From: Palsa-504 sp963753225
Lineage (GTDB): Bacteria; Actinomycetota; Actinomycetes; Streptosporangiales; Streptosporangiaceae
DNA length: 64,000 nt
Direction: 5' to 3'
Assembly: GCA_963753225.1 (NCBI GenBank)
Contig: CAVWBQ010000017.1
Coordinates: 1-64,000 of the forward strand
The notes under the pieces were generated by a model, which was not told where the DNA came from, did not search any database, and saw only the letters and a list, made by a program, of their open reading frames with translations. The translations under genes were made by a program, and so were the position numbers. Each line of letters opens with the position of its first letter. Within the stretch, counting starts at the first letter, position 1. Shown one piece after another: positions 16,102-25,090 of the stretch.

Positions 16102-16421
16102 GGCGCGCGGCTCGCCCAGCCCTCGCCGTCCGGCGGGAACACCGCGGCAAACCGGGTCGATGCCCGCGGCTCGGCCATCATCTCGGCGACCGCGTCCCGC
16201 CAGGCCGCGTAGTGCGGCGTCAGCTTGTGCGCCGCCGAGGCACCGGCGTCACGGTAGACCTCGACCAGCACCACGTGCGCAGGATCGGCCTCGTCCTGGA
16301 TGACGTCGAAACGCAGCACTCCCGGCTCGGCCAGCGACGCCCGCGCGTTGGCCAGTGTCGCGGCCAGGAACTCCTCGACCTGACCCGACCGGATCCGTAC
16401 ATGCACATGAACGACCAGCAT
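16098..16421 (-). CDS. ABM-family monooxygenase (dimeric alpha-beta barrel)
   Basis: A 107-residue antibiotic-biosynthesis-monooxygenase domain: VVHVHVRIRSGQVEEFLAA at the start, GVLRFDVIQDEADPAHVVLVEVY in the middle, and a late ...HKLTPHYAAWRDAVAE helix. Relatives include quinol monooxygenases and the LsrG isomerase. It heads the three-gene operon and overlaps the dehydrogenase start by 4 nt, so both may act on the same small aldehyde or quinone. AGGA precedes the ATG. Confidence 0.85.
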   Translation of the reverse strand: MLVVHVHVRIRSGQVEEFLAATLANARASLAEPGVLRFDVIQDEADPAHVVLVEVYRDAGASAAHKLTPHYAAWRDAVAEMMAEPRASTRFAAVFPPDGEGWASRAP

Positions 16422-16648
16422 GCCCTCATCCTGCTACACGCCCCCCCCGCCGGTGTAGCGCAGCCGCCACGCGCGTCCGCCCGCGAGCGGACTCACCACC
16501 AGCCCGGGTAGAACCATAAGGTATCCGGGCCTTTGGTCCCTGTCGCGCTGCTGCGCGCATCCGGTACGAACAGTCTAGATGGAGTGATAGATCGTCGGCC
16601 GGTGCCATAGCCGGCTCCCGCCGACCGGCATCGCAGGAGAGTGACGCC

Positions 16649-17545
16649 GTGCGGCAGGCACCCGGCAAGGCCGCGACTCCGCGTACGCACCTGGTGGAGC
16701 TGCCCGGCCGCGGCGTCACGAGGGTCTGGGAGTGCCCCGGCCCCCGCGACGCCGAGACGCTCATGCTCATCCACGGAGTCACCTTCACGGCCGAACTCAA
16801 CTGGGGAAAGCACTTCGCCCCCCTCTCCCGGCACTTCCGCGTCATCGCCATCGACCTGCGCGGCCACGGCGACGGGATCAGCGCCGGCTCGCGGTTCCGG
16901 CTCGAGGACTGCGCCGACGACATCGCCGCGCTGGCGGAGGTCCTCGGCCTCGGCCGTTTCGTCGCCGTGGGCTACTCGATGGGCGGCATGGTCGCCCAGC
17001 TGCTGTACCGGCGGCACCCGTCGCTGCTGTCCGGCCTGGTGCTGTGCGCCACCGCCCGTAGCGTGGTGGGATCTCCGGCGGAAGGGCTGGCCGCCCTGGC
17101 GCTGCCGACGGCGGCCGCCGCCATCCAGTGGAACCCGTTCCTTCAGCCGATGAGCGCCGAGCTCCTCGGCATGGCCCTGATAGGGCCGGTCGAGGACCCG
17201 GCCACGGCCAGCCATGCCCGCGCAGAGCTGAGGCGGACCAGCCTCGGCACCGCCATCTCAGCCATCCAGGCCGTCTGCGAGTTCAGCTCGCACAGCTGGA
17301 TCGGCGAGGTCGACGTCCCCACCGCGGTGGTGGTCACGGCCCGGGACCGCATCGTCCCGGTCAGCCGTCAGCTCCGGCTGGCCCGCGCGATCCCGGGCGC
17401 CTCGGTCCACGAGGTGGACGCGGATCACGCGGTCTGCGTGGCCAGGCCGCAGCTGTTCACCCAGGCCCTGCTCCAGGCCTGCTGGTCGGTGACGGCGGCG
17501 CGGGGCGGCCAGGCGCAGCCGGGCCTGACGGGCACCGCGCTCTGA
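16649..17545 (+). CDS. Alpha/beta hydrolase
   Basis: A 298-residue cytosolic alpha/beta hydrolase. LMLIHGVTF forms the oxyanion region, GYSMGGM the nucleophile elbow, TARDRIVP the acid, and DADHAVCV the catalytic histidine. The reaction type is ester, lactone or epoxide hydrolysis; the substrate is unknown. A GTG start has GGAGAG 9 nt upstream. The 227-bp gap before it, divergent from the ABM gene, contains a C-run at 16439 and nothing else I recognise. Confidence 0.87.
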   Translation: MRQAPGKAATPRTHLVELPGRGVTRVWECPGPRDAETLMLIHGVTFTAELNWGKHFAPLSRHFRVIAIDLRGHGDGISAGSRFRLEDCADDIAALAEVLGLGRFVAVGYSMGGMVAQLLYRRHPSLLSGLVLCATARSVVGSPAEGLAALALPTAAAAIQWNPFLQPMSAELLGMALIGPVEDPATASHARAELRRTSLGTAISAIQAVCEFSSHSWIGEVDVPTAVVVTARDRIVPVSRQLRLARAIPGASVHEVDADHAVCVARPQLFTQALLQACWSVTAARGGQAQPGLTGTAL

Positions 17546-17636
17546 ACCGGCGCCCGCCGGGCGGGACGCGCGTTGAACGCGCGGAGCGGGGCTGCGTATC
17601 CTCCGGCGTAGCAGGCACCCACCGTGAAGGGCTCTG

Positions 17637-19374
17637 ATGGCGAATCCACCCGGCGGCCGCACGGGCCGCAAAGGCCGCGAAGGCCCCGAAGGCCGCGAGG
17701 GTCCCGAAGGCCGCGAGGGTCCCGAAGGCGGCCCGGTCACGATCTTCGGCCCGGACTTCCCGTTCCCGTTCGACGACTGGATCGCGCACTCGTCCGGTCT
17801 CGGCTCCATCCCGGCCGAACGGCACGGCGAGGAAGTCGCCATCGTCGGCGCCGGCATCTCCGGCCTGGTCGCCGCGTACGAGCTGATGAAGCTCGGCCTC
17901 AGGCCGGTGATCTACGAGGCCTCGCAGATGGGCGGGAGGCTGCGCTCGCAGGCGTTCGAGGGCGCCGAGGGCGTGATCGCCGAGCTCGGCGGGATGCGGT
18001 TCCCGATTTCATCGGCCTCCTTCTACCACTACGTCGACAAACTGGGCCTGCAGACGCTCCCGTTCCCCAACCCGCTGACCGAAGCCGCCGGAAGCACGGT
18101 CGTCGACCTGGAGGGCGAGACGTATTACGCGGGCTCGCTCGGCGACCTTCCCCCGCTGTTCACCGAGGTTGCCGACGCGTGGGCGCAGGCCCTGGAGGAG
18201 GCGCGCTTCACCGACGTCCAGAACGCGATCCGGGTGCGCGACGTGACCACGCTCAAGTCGTTGTGGAACGACCTCGTGCCCCGCTGGGACGACCGGACGT
18301 TCTACGACTTCGTGGCGAGCTCCCAGGCGTTCTCGAAACTGTCGTTCCGCCATCGCGAGGTCTTCGGGCAGGTCGGTTTCGGTACCGGCGGCTGGGACTC
18401 GGACTTCCCCAACTCCATGCTGGAGATCTTCCGGGTTGTCATGACCAACTGCGACACCGACCAGCGCCTGATCGTCGGCGGCGCCGGGCAGGTTCCCCGC
18501 GGGCTGTGGCGCTGCCCGGCGCCCCGGCCCGTCCACTGGCCGGCCTGGCACATCTCTGGCCTCGCTGCACTCCGGCGCACCCCGCTCCGGCGTCGGCCGG
18601 ATCGCCAGGGAGGCCGACGGACGGCTCGCGGTCACCGACGAATGGGGCAGCACGCGCCGGTACGCCGCGGTGCTGGTGACGTGCCAGAGCTGGCTGCTCA
18701 CGACGCAGATCGAATGCGAGGAGAGCCTGTTCTCGCCGAAGATGTGGACGGCCCTGGACCGCACCCGCTACATGCAGTCCTCCAAGACCTTCGTGATGGT
18801 CGACCGGCCGTTCTGGAAGGACAAGGATCCGCGCACCGGCCGCGACGTCATGAGCATGACGCTGACCGACCGGCTGACCCGCGGCACCTACCTGTTCGAC
18901 AACGGCGAGGGCCAGCCGGCCGTGATCTGCCTGACCTATTCCTGGATGAGCGACGCGCTGAAGATGCTGCCCGAGCCGGTCGAGCGCCGGGTCCAGCTCG
19001 CGCTCAACGCGCTGCGCAAGATCTATCCCGACGTCGATATCGCCAGCCACATCATCGGCGACCCGATCACCGTGTCCTGGGAGGCCGACCGGCATTTCCT
19101 GGGCGCGTTCAAGGGCGCGCTGCCCGGGCACTACCGGTACAACCAGCGGATGTACGCCCATTTCATGCAGGACGATACGCCGCCGGAGCAGCGCGGCATC
19201 TTCATCGCCGGGGACGACGTTTCCTGGACTCCCGCCTGGGTCGAGGGCGCGGTGCAGACCTCGCTGAACGCGGTCTGGGGCATCATGCACCACCTCGGCG
19301 CCACGACTCACCAGGACAACCCGGGACCCGGAGACGTATTCGCCCGCATCGCCCCGATCGAGCTGCCCGATTGA
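17637..19374 (+). pseudogene. Flavin monoamine oxidase (tryptophan monooxygenase-like), +1 frameshift
   Basis: The N-terminal half has VAIVGAGISGLVAAYELMK (dinucleotide-binding motif), EASQMGGRLRSQ and ELGGMRFP. The C-terminal half, beginning RYAAVLVTCQSWLLTTQI and ending GIFIAGDDVSWTPAWVEGAV, is in another frame. Removing the T at 18546 restores PAGTSLASLHSGAPR and one continuous protein of about 578 residues resembling IaaM-type tryptophan 2-monooxygenases and L-amino acid oxidases. Either the gene is inactivated or the base is an error; codon use on both sides still looks selected. The N-terminus carries a (GREGPE)3 repeat. GAAGGG precedes the ATG. Confidence 0.8.
17673..17726 (+). repeat. 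In-frame 18-bp tandem repeat, 3 copies
   Basis: GGCCGCGAGGGTCCCGAA and close variants at 17673, 17691 and 17709 encode (GREGPE)3 at residues 13-30 of the amine oxidase, before its FAD-binding fold. Confidence 0.92.
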
Positions 19375-19394
19375 GCTGAGATGGGCGAGGACGC

Positions 19395-20252
19395 ATGACA
19401 GAGGTTACGGGCGAGCTGACGGCCGGCGGGCGGACCCGCGGTTTCGCGCTGCGCCTGCCCAGGGGCGCCAGCGCCGGGATGCCCCTGGTGATCGTGCTGC
19501 ACGGCAATCATCCGGGCGCCACCGGGCAGATGATGCGCGACTGGACCACCTTCGACGCGCAGGCGGACGCGTTCGGCTTCGCCGTCGCCTACCCCGACGG
19601 CGTCGGCGGCTGCTGGGCCGACGGCCGCGGCGTCACCACGGCCGACGAGGCCGGCGTGGACGATGTCGCGTTCCTCCGCGCGCTCGTCGACACCTCGGCC
19701 GAACGGCATGGCACGCATCCCGGCCGCTCCGTGGTCGCGGGCGTGTCCAACGGCGCATTCATGGCCCACCGGATGGCGCTCGAAGCGAGCGAGAAGGTGG
19801 CGGTGTTCGCCGCCGTCGCGGGCGGGCTGCCGGCCAGCCTGCGCGACGTGCGGCCCGCCCACGCGGTATCGGCGATGCTGATTCACGGCACGGCCGACCC
19901 GGTCTCCCCGATCGAGGGCGGCTACTCGCGCCACCGCGGGCCCAGCGGGGAACTGCGCGGCCGGACGCTGTCGCTGGACGAAACGGCTGGGTTCTGGCGT
20001 GCCGTCGACCGCTGCCCGCCCGGCCCCGGCGACACGCGCACCACCGAGTTCTCGAGCCGGAACACGGCCAGCGCCGGCGTCGGCGGGACGCGGGTCGCCG
20101 CCTGGACGATGTTCGGGGGCGGCCACACCTGGCCCGGCGCCAGGCCGTTTCCCGGGGCCGCCGAGACAGGGCCTGCGGAGTTCGACGCCGCCGAGGAGAT
20201 CTGCCGCTTCGCCGGGCCCCTGCTCGCGGCCGCGGACAGCCGGCGGCTATAA
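19395..20252 (+). CDS. PHB-depolymerase-like esterase (LpqC type)
   Basis: A 285-residue alpha/beta hydrolase of the feruloyl-esterase/polyhydroxybutyrate-depolymerase group. VIVLHGNHPGATGQM is the oxyanion region, GVSNGAFMAH holds the nucleophilic serine, IHGTADPVSP the aspartate, and GGGHTWPG the histidine. Unlike secreted LpqC proteins it has no signal peptide, so it probably acts in the cytosol. It follows the amine oxidase by 20 bp, with GAGGA before the ATG. Confidence 0.85.
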   Translation: MTEVTGELTAGGRTRGFALRLPRGASAGMPLVIVLHGNHPGATGQMMRDWTTFDAQADAFGFAVAYPDGVGGCWADGRGVTTADEAGVDDVAFLRALVDTSAERHGTHPGRSVVAGVSNGAFMAHRMALEASEKVAVFAAVAGGLPASLRDVRPAHAVSAMLIHGTADPVSPIEGGYSRHRGPSGELRGRTLSLDETAGFWRAVDRCPPGPGDTRTTEFSSRNTASAGVGGTRVAAWTMFGGGHTWPGARPFPGAAETGPAEFDAAEEICRFAGPLLAAADSRRL

Positions 20253-20446
20253 CACGCCTTCTAATCACCGGTGATGCGGATGCCGGCCTGGCGGGCCTCA
20301 TCATTGTGCTGGGCGCGAGATGCCGCGCCGCGTCGATTGTGGCCACCGCCAAGGCCGCCGAGTCCGGGCCCGGATGCCCTTTCCCGCCGGCCCCGCCGCG
20401 TGTACTGAAGGTAGCGAGGGTTCCCGAGCACAACTGGAGGATGACG

Positions 20447-21541
20447 GTGCTGTACCACGCCGATGTGATCGGCTCGCTGCTGCGCCCGCGCTACCTCTCG
20501 GAGGCGCGGGCCGCGCTGACGGCGGGCCGGATGAGCAACACCGAATTCAAGCGGATCGAGGATCGCGCGGTCGACCAGGCGATCGCGATGCAGGAGGGCT
20601 GCGGGCTCGACGTCGTCAACGACGGCGAGCTGCGCCGCTTCTCGTTCCTCGACCACCTGCTGGGTGACATGGAAGGGGTCGCCGACATGCCGGGCGCGCC
20701 GGTGCACTTCCACGCCCCGGATCCCGCCCAGGACTGGAACTGGCATCCCCCGTTCACCGTGACCGGCCGGATCCGGCCCAAGGGCCCGATGATGACCATC
20801 GAGGAATTCAGCTACGCGCGCGGCCGGGCCCGCGTCCCGGTGAAGATCACGATGCCGAGCCCGCTGGTCATGTACGGCGCGTGGTCACCGGAGCATTCCC
20901 GCCCGGCCTATTCCGATCCCTTCGAGCTGTTCGCCGACGCCGCCGCGATCATCCGCGCCGAGGCGGCCGAACTGGCCCGGCTCGGCTGCACCTACATCCA
21001 GATCGACTCGCCCGACCTCGGCACGCTGGTGGACCCGGAGAACCGCGCGCTGCGGGAGGGCCTGGGCATGGACACCGAACGCACGCTCACCGAGGGCGTC
21101 GACATCATCAATTCCGTGGCCGACGTGCCCGGAGTCACGTTCGGACTGCACATATGCAAGGGGAACTACGAGAGCAAGTGGATCGCGACCGGCGGCTACG
21201 AATTCACCGCCGACAAGGTGTTCAGCCGGTCAGATAACTTCGACGTGTTCCTGCTCGAGTACGACGACGAGCGTTCCGGCTCCTTCGAACCGCTGGCCAA
21301 CGTGCCCGAAGACAAATCCGTCGTGCTCGGCCTGGTGTCGAGCAAGCTCCCCGATATCGAGCAGGCCGACCGGCTCATCGCCCGCATCGACGAGGCGGCC
21401 CGCTATGTCGGCAAGGAGCGGCTCGCGCTGTCCACCCAGTGCGGGTTCTCGCCGGTGTCCATCGGCGGGAATCTCATCAGCGAGGACACCCAGCAGCGCA
21501 AGCTCGAGCTGGTCGCGGAGGTAGCCCACCGGGTCTGGTAG
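20447..21541 (+). CDS. MetE-like cobalamin-independent methyltransferase
   Basis: A protein of about 364 residues matching the C-terminal catalytic half of MetE. Zinc ligands are visible: His and Cys in GLHICKGN, Glu in LLEYDDERS, and Cys in STQCGFSP. Stand-alone proteins of this type transfer methyl groups, but many do not use folate-polyglutamate and homocysteine. The start is ambiguous: GGAGG directly abuts an ATG at 20441, whereas GTG at 20447 has ideal 6-nt spacing, so I chose the GTG. Confidence 0.85.
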   Translation: MLYHADVIGSLLRPRYLSEARAALTAGRMSNTEFKRIEDRAVDQAIAMQEGCGLDVVNDGELRRFSFLDHLLGDMEGVADMPGAPVHFHAPDPAQDWNWHPPFTVTGRIRPKGPMMTIEEFSYARGRARVPVKITMPSPLVMYGAWSPEHSRPAYSDPFELFADAAAIIRAEAAELARLGCTYIQIDSPDLGTLVDPENRALREGLGMDTERTLTEGVDIINSVADVPGVTFGLHICKGNYESKWIATGGYEFTADKVFSRSDNFDVFLLEYDDERSGSFEPLANVPEDKSVVLGLVSSKLPDIEQADRLIARIDEAARYVGKERLALSTQCGFSPVSIGGNLISEDTQQRKLELVAEVAHRVW

Positions 21542-21544
21542 CCG

Positions 21545-21559
21545 GCGCTCGCTGAGCGC
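21545..21559. terminator. Weak stem-loop after the MetE-like gene
   Basis: GCGCTC-GCT-GAGCGC forms a 6-bp stem 4 nt after the stop codon, with no T-run. Possibly a factor-independent terminator of the actinomycete type. Confidence 0.25.
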
Positions 21560-21724
21560 TCGCCCGCCTCCTTCTGAGGGTGTATCCCCCGGCCGCCGCT
21601 AATGCCGCGGCCGGAGGAAAACCGGGTCCGCCAGGCTGACGACATCTGCCGGGGCGCTGGCCAGTATGGGGAGCGGATCAGGCAGCCTCATGGGGGCGCT
21701 GCCCAGCCGGGCGAGAGGACAAAA

Positions 21725-21814
21725 ATGAAGGCGCTGCTGGTAGCCATCGAAGTCGGGGCCATTCTGGGGGTCGTGGCCGCCATCTTTACGGCTCACTTCG
21801 TCACCGTATGGTGA
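21725..21814 (+). CDS. Small membrane protein (29 aa)
   Basis: A 29-residue ORF, MKALLVAIEVGAILGVVAAI..., is one hydrophobic helix. GAGAGGA lies about 6 nt before the ATG, which supports translation. It ends 9 nt before the stop of the convergent oxidoreductase. No family is recognised; a single-pass small membrane protein is the most that can be said. Confidence 0.5.
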   Translation: MKALLVAIEVGAILGVVAAIFTAHFVTVW

Positions 21815-21822
21815 GGGCATCG

Positions 21823-22854
21823 CTAGACGCTGATGACGATCTTTCCCCGGGCGTGCCCGGCGTACAGACGGCGCATGGCCTTGGGTGTCTCGGCCAGCGG
21901 GTAGGTCCGGTCGACGACCGGGATGACCTCGCCGCGTTCCGTGAGGACGCGCAGCGTGTCGAGGTCGGCCTGGCGGTGCCGGGAAACGTACATGGTCAGC
22001 CGCTGGCGGACCAGGACGGAGAGCGCCAGCGCGCGGAGCTGCCGCCCGACCCCGGTCCACCGGGCGCCCTCGCCGCCGGCGATGACCAGCGTTCCGCGGC
22101 GAGTCAGCGCCCGCCGCAGCCGCGACAGGGAACTGTTCCCGCCGGTGTCGAGGATGAGGTCGTAGCGCCGCTGGCCGTCGGCGAAATCCGCGCGGGTGTA
22201 GTCGATGACGTGATCGGCGCCGATCGAGCGGACCAGATCGGCCTTGGCCGTGCCGCACACTCCGGTCACCTCGGCCCCGAAATACTTGGCGAGCTGGACG
22301 GCGTAGCTGCCGACGCCTCCCGAGGCGCCGATGACCAGTACCTTCTGCCCCGGCTGGATGCGCCCGGCGTCGCGCAGGCCCTGAAGGGCGGTGAGGCCGG
22401 ACACCGCGACGGCGGCGGCCTGCTCGAAGCTCAGCGCGGCCGGCTTGCGGGCTAGCGTGTCTTCCCGCGCGGCGGCGTACTCGGCGAACGAGCCGCGGCC
22501 GATGCCGAACACCTCGTCTCCCGCGGAGAACCTGGTCACCTCCGCGCCGACCGCGGCAACCGTGCCCGCCACGTCCAGCCCGGGCACGCGGTTCCGAGGC
22601 CCGCGGAACCCGAAGCCCAGCAGCCGCATCAGGTAGGGCTGGCCCGCCATCACATGCCATGTGCCCCGGTCCAACCCGGCCGCCCGGACCTGGACGAGAA
22701 CCTCGCTGGCCGCGATGTCGGGCCTGGCTATCTGGTCCAGCCGCATCACGTCCTCAGGCACGGTGCCGTACCGGCTTTGCGTGATCGCCCGCATCGCGGT
22801 CTGGCTGGCCGTCGCGACCGGTTCCGTCTGCCCGGCCAGCTGTGTTGTCTTCAT
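21823..22854 (-). CDS. Zinc-type/quinone oxidoreductase, NAD(P)-dependent
   Basis: A 343-residue medium-chain dehydrogenase of the quinone oxidoreductase branch. VPGLDVAGTVAAVG is the GroES-like part and VLVIGASGGVGSYAVQLAK the Rossmann nucleotide site; catalytic-zinc cysteines are absent, as in QOR enzymes. It likely reduces quinones or enones using NADPH. The ATG at 22854 has GGGAG 5 nt upstream. It is divergent from a TetR gene across two palindromic operators, so the TetR protein probably represses it and responds to a toxic substrate. Confidence 0.88.
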   Translation of the reverse strand: MKTTQLAGQTEPVATASQTAMRAITQSRYGTVPEDVMRLDQIARPDIAASEVLVQVRAAGLDRGTWHVMAGQPYLMRLLGFGFRGPRNRVPGLDVAGTVAAVGAEVTRFSAGDEVFGIGRGSFAEYAAAREDTLARKPAALSFEQAAAVAVSGLTALQGLRDAGRIQPGQKVLVIGASGGVGSYAVQLAKYFGAEVTGVCGTAKADLVRSIGADHVIDYTRADFADGQRRYDLILDTGGNSSLSRLRRALTRRGTLVIAGGEGARWTGVGRQLRALALSVLVRQRLTMYVSRHRQADLDTLRVLTERGEVIPVVDRTYPLAETPKAMRRLYAGHARGKIVISV

Positions 22855-22870
22855 CGCATCTCCCATCGAC

Positions 22871-22903
22871 TTACAGTGTAAATAATGTAACCTTACAGTG
22901 TAA
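22871..22903. promoter_or_regulatory. Twin TetR operators
   Basis: TTACAGTGTAA (a 5-1-5 perfect palindrome) occurs at 22871-22881 and again at 22893-22903. Centres are 22 bp apart, two helical turns. They fill the divergent promoter between the oxidoreductase and the TetR gene. Confidence 0.85.
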
Positions 22904-22929
22904 GCAATGTCAATCTCGGGGAGCGCGAG

Positions 22930-23598
22930 ATGACGACAACCGGGCACGCGGCGGCGCGGCGTGCGCCGCTGAGCCGCGGCCAGGTGCTTCAGGCTGCGGT
23001 GACCCTCGCCGACGAAAGTGGCATCGGGGCCCTCAGCATGCGCAAGCTCGGCCAGGTGCTCGGGGTCGAGGCGATGTCGCTGTACAACCACGTGGCCAGT
23101 AAGGGAGACCTCCTTGACGGGATGATCGACGTCGTATTCAGCGAGGTCGGCCTGCCCGCCGGCGACGGGTGGAAGGCGGCGATGCGCCAGCGAGCCATCT
23201 CGGTCCGCGAGGTCCTCGGCCGCCATCGCTGGGCGATCGGCCTGATGGAATCGCGGAGCTCGCCCGGGCCTGCCACGCTCCGCCATCACGACGCCGTGCT
23301 CGGCTGCCTGCGCGAGGCGGGCTTCTCGGTCGAGCTGACCGCCCACGCCTACTCGCTGCTCGACAGTTATATCTACGGGTTCGCGCTGCAGGAGGCGAGC
23401 CTGCCGTTCGGCACGGCGGACGAGACGGCTCAGGTCGCCCAGGACATCGCCGGGCAGATGCCGGCCGGCGAGTACCCCTACCTCGCGGAGCTGGCCACCG
23501 CGCACGTCCTGCAGCCCGGCTACCAGTACGGCAGGGAATTCGAGATCGGCCTCGATCTCATCCTGGATGCCCTCGAGCGAATCGCCGGCTCGCCCTGA
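22930..23598 (+). CDS. TetR/AcrR-family repressor
   Basis: A 222-residue regulator. Residues about 15-62 form the helix-turn-helix (LSRGQVLQAAVTLADESG, then SMRKLGQVLGVEAMSLYNHV), and the rest is a TetR_C ligand-binding domain. GGGGAG lies before the ATG. Two palindromes in the 75-bp divergent gap are its likely operators, controlling itself and the neighbouring quinone oxidoreductase. Confidence 0.92.
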   Translation: MTTTGHAAARRAPLSRGQVLQAAVTLADESGIGALSMRKLGQVLGVEAMSLYNHVASKGDLLDGMIDVVFSEVGLPAGDGWKAAMRQRAISVREVLGRHRWAIGLMESRSSPGPATLRHHDAVLGCLREAGFSVELTAHAYSLLDSYIYGFALQEASLPFGTADETAQVAQDIAGQMPAGEYPYLAELATAHVLQPGYQYGREFEIGLDLILDALERIAGSP

Positions 23599-23807
23599 TC
23601 CAGCCCGGCCAGCCTGCCGCGCAAGGCCCGCGACGGTTTGCGACTTGGCGTAGTCAGCCATGCCTGTTGGGTAGTTCCGGCCGCTCGATGCGTGCCTGTG
23701 GTGCAGCCTGGTGCACTAACAGCACCTAGCAGCGGCGTCGCCTGCGATCCCGTCGCCGTGATCCCGCGCAGCATCGGCGGTCGCCGTGTCCAGCCGAAGG
23801 CCCGAGC

Positions 23808-24623
23808 GTGTCCCGCAAACCGCAGCGATCCTCACCCGGCCACGCCGGCGCGGCTTCCCGGCACCGGAAGGCGTCGCCAGCGCGAAGGCCGTCACTGGTC
23901 GCGGGCGCGTTGCGGAACAAGGCCGCCCGGGTTGCGGCCGGCGCGGTTGCCGCCTTGGCTCTCCTGGTCACCGCCTGGCCGGCCGCTACCCACCTGGTGC
24001 CAGGAGCATCCAGCCTGGCCTGGGTGGCCCAGGCGGACGCGCTCGGCATGAGCCTTGCGTCCTCGCTCGGCGCCAGGGTCGCCCAGCAGCCCGAGGTCGT
24101 CAGCGTCGGCGTCGCCGTCGTGCCTGGCTACCAGAATCCCTTCCGCGGCGTCAGCGGCCTGAACCCCGAGCGCATTGACATGGGCGTCGACTTCGGCGGG
24201 TCGGGGCCGGTCTACGCTCTCGGCAACGCCGTCATCACCAACGCAACCGGGAATGCCGCCGGCTGGCCGGGCGGAGGCTGGATCACCTACAAGCTGACCG
24301 ATGGCCCGGACGCAGGGCTGACGGTCTATCTGGCCGAAGACGTCACGCCCACCGTTCAGACCGGGCAGCACGTGTCGTCCTCCACCGTGATAGCCACCAT
24401 GTTCTCCGGAGGCATCGAGTTCGGATGGGCGCAGCAGAGCGGCCTGTCCGCGGAATCGCAGCTTCCTGAAGCCGGGAGCGTCGGCGGGAACGGGCCGTTC
24501 CCGACCCGGATCGGGCTTAGCTTCGAAGAGCTGCTCCAGTCGCTTGGCGTGCCGGCCGCACCCAACCGCTACCAGGCCCCTTACGGGCTTCTTCCGCCGG
24601 ACTACCCGGCGATCGGAGACTAG
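23808..24623 (+). CDS. Secreted M23-fold protein lacking metal ligands
   Basis: A 271-residue protein with an Arg/Lys-rich N-terminus, a membrane segment (VAAGAVAALALLVTAWPAA) and a C-terminal domain from about 125. ERIDMGVDFGGSGPVYALG and GWITYKLTDGP resemble the LytM/M23 peptidase core. The first zinc histidine is replaced and the HxH motif is absent, so it is probably a non-catalytic wall-associated domain. GTG start; no strong Shine-Dalgarno. Confidence 0.65.
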   Translation: MSRKPQRSSPGHAGAASRHRKASPARRPSLVAGALRNKAARVAAGAVAALALLVTAWPAATHLVPGASSLAWVAQADALGMSLASSLGARVAQQPEVVSVGVAVVPGYQNPFRGVSGLNPERIDMGVDFGGSGPVYALGNAVITNATGNAAGWPGGGWITYKLTDGPDAGLTVYLAEDVTPTVQTGQHVSSSTVIATMFSGGIEFGWAQQSGLSAESQLPEAGSVGGNGPFPTRIGLSFEELLQSLGVPAAPNRYQAPYGLLPPDYPAIGD

Positions 24624-24658
24624 CAGCGAACGTTCAGCGAACTTCCAGGAACGAACGC

Positions 24659-24664
24659 TATTTT
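24659..24664 (+). promoter_or_regulatory. Leaderless-type -10 (TATTTT)
   Basis: TATTTT ends 6 nt before the ATG at 24671, which lacks a Shine-Dalgarno sequence; the arrangement predicts transcription starting at the A of ATG. Confidence 0.5.
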
Positions 24665-24670
24665 CCACGC

Positions 24671-25045
24671 ATGGACGAATTCCGGGCCCGCCGGGTGGTC
24701 GACGCCCTTCGTGACCGTGGCGTCAACGCGCACCTGCTCCGCGGCGGCATCGGCCAGTTCGGCATCCGCGTCTCGCTGGACGGGGGCCGCGACGCCGAGT
24801 GGGACACCGACGGCACGGCCGGCCTCGAAGCCCAGGTCATGCGCGACGGCATGCTCGTCGGCTACGTGCCCCAGATCGAAGGCTCCGAGGACTTCGACGA
24901 GTCCCAGATCATCGACGCCATCGCCCGCACCGACTACGACCGGCCCATCGCCCGCCAGCGCACCGTCGCGCCCCCACCCGGCCCCGCCCTTGCCCGCGAA
25001 GGCGGCGTCTTCCGCCGTTTCCTCGACGGCTTCCGCTACCGGTAG
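24671..25045 (+). CDS. Conserved hypothetical protein (124 aa)
   Basis: A soluble 124-residue protein: an alpha-beta core (FRARRVVDALRDRGVNAHLL, FGIRVSLDGGRDAEWDTDG) and an acidic stretch EGSEDFDESQII, ending in a Pro-rich linker and a basic tail (FRRFLDGFRYR). I recognise no named domain. It probably has a leaderless mRNA and is followed within 46 nt by another hypothetical gene on the same strand. Confidence 0.7.
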   Translation: MDEFRARRVVDALRDRGVNAHLLRGGIGQFGIRVSLDGGRDAEWDTDGTAGLEAQVMRDGMLVGYVPQIEGSEDFDESQIIDAIARTDYDRPIARQRTVAPPPGPALAREGGVFRRFLDGFRYR

Positions 25046-25090
25046 ACAGGCGCCGTGCAGCACATCCTGGCTCTTTCCCGCTCGGCCGTC

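Noticed and set aside
21823..23661. Very long reverse reading frame (612 codons) covering the TetR gene
   Set aside because: Only the part from 22854 matches the oxidoreductase; the rest is antisense to TetR and crosses its operators.
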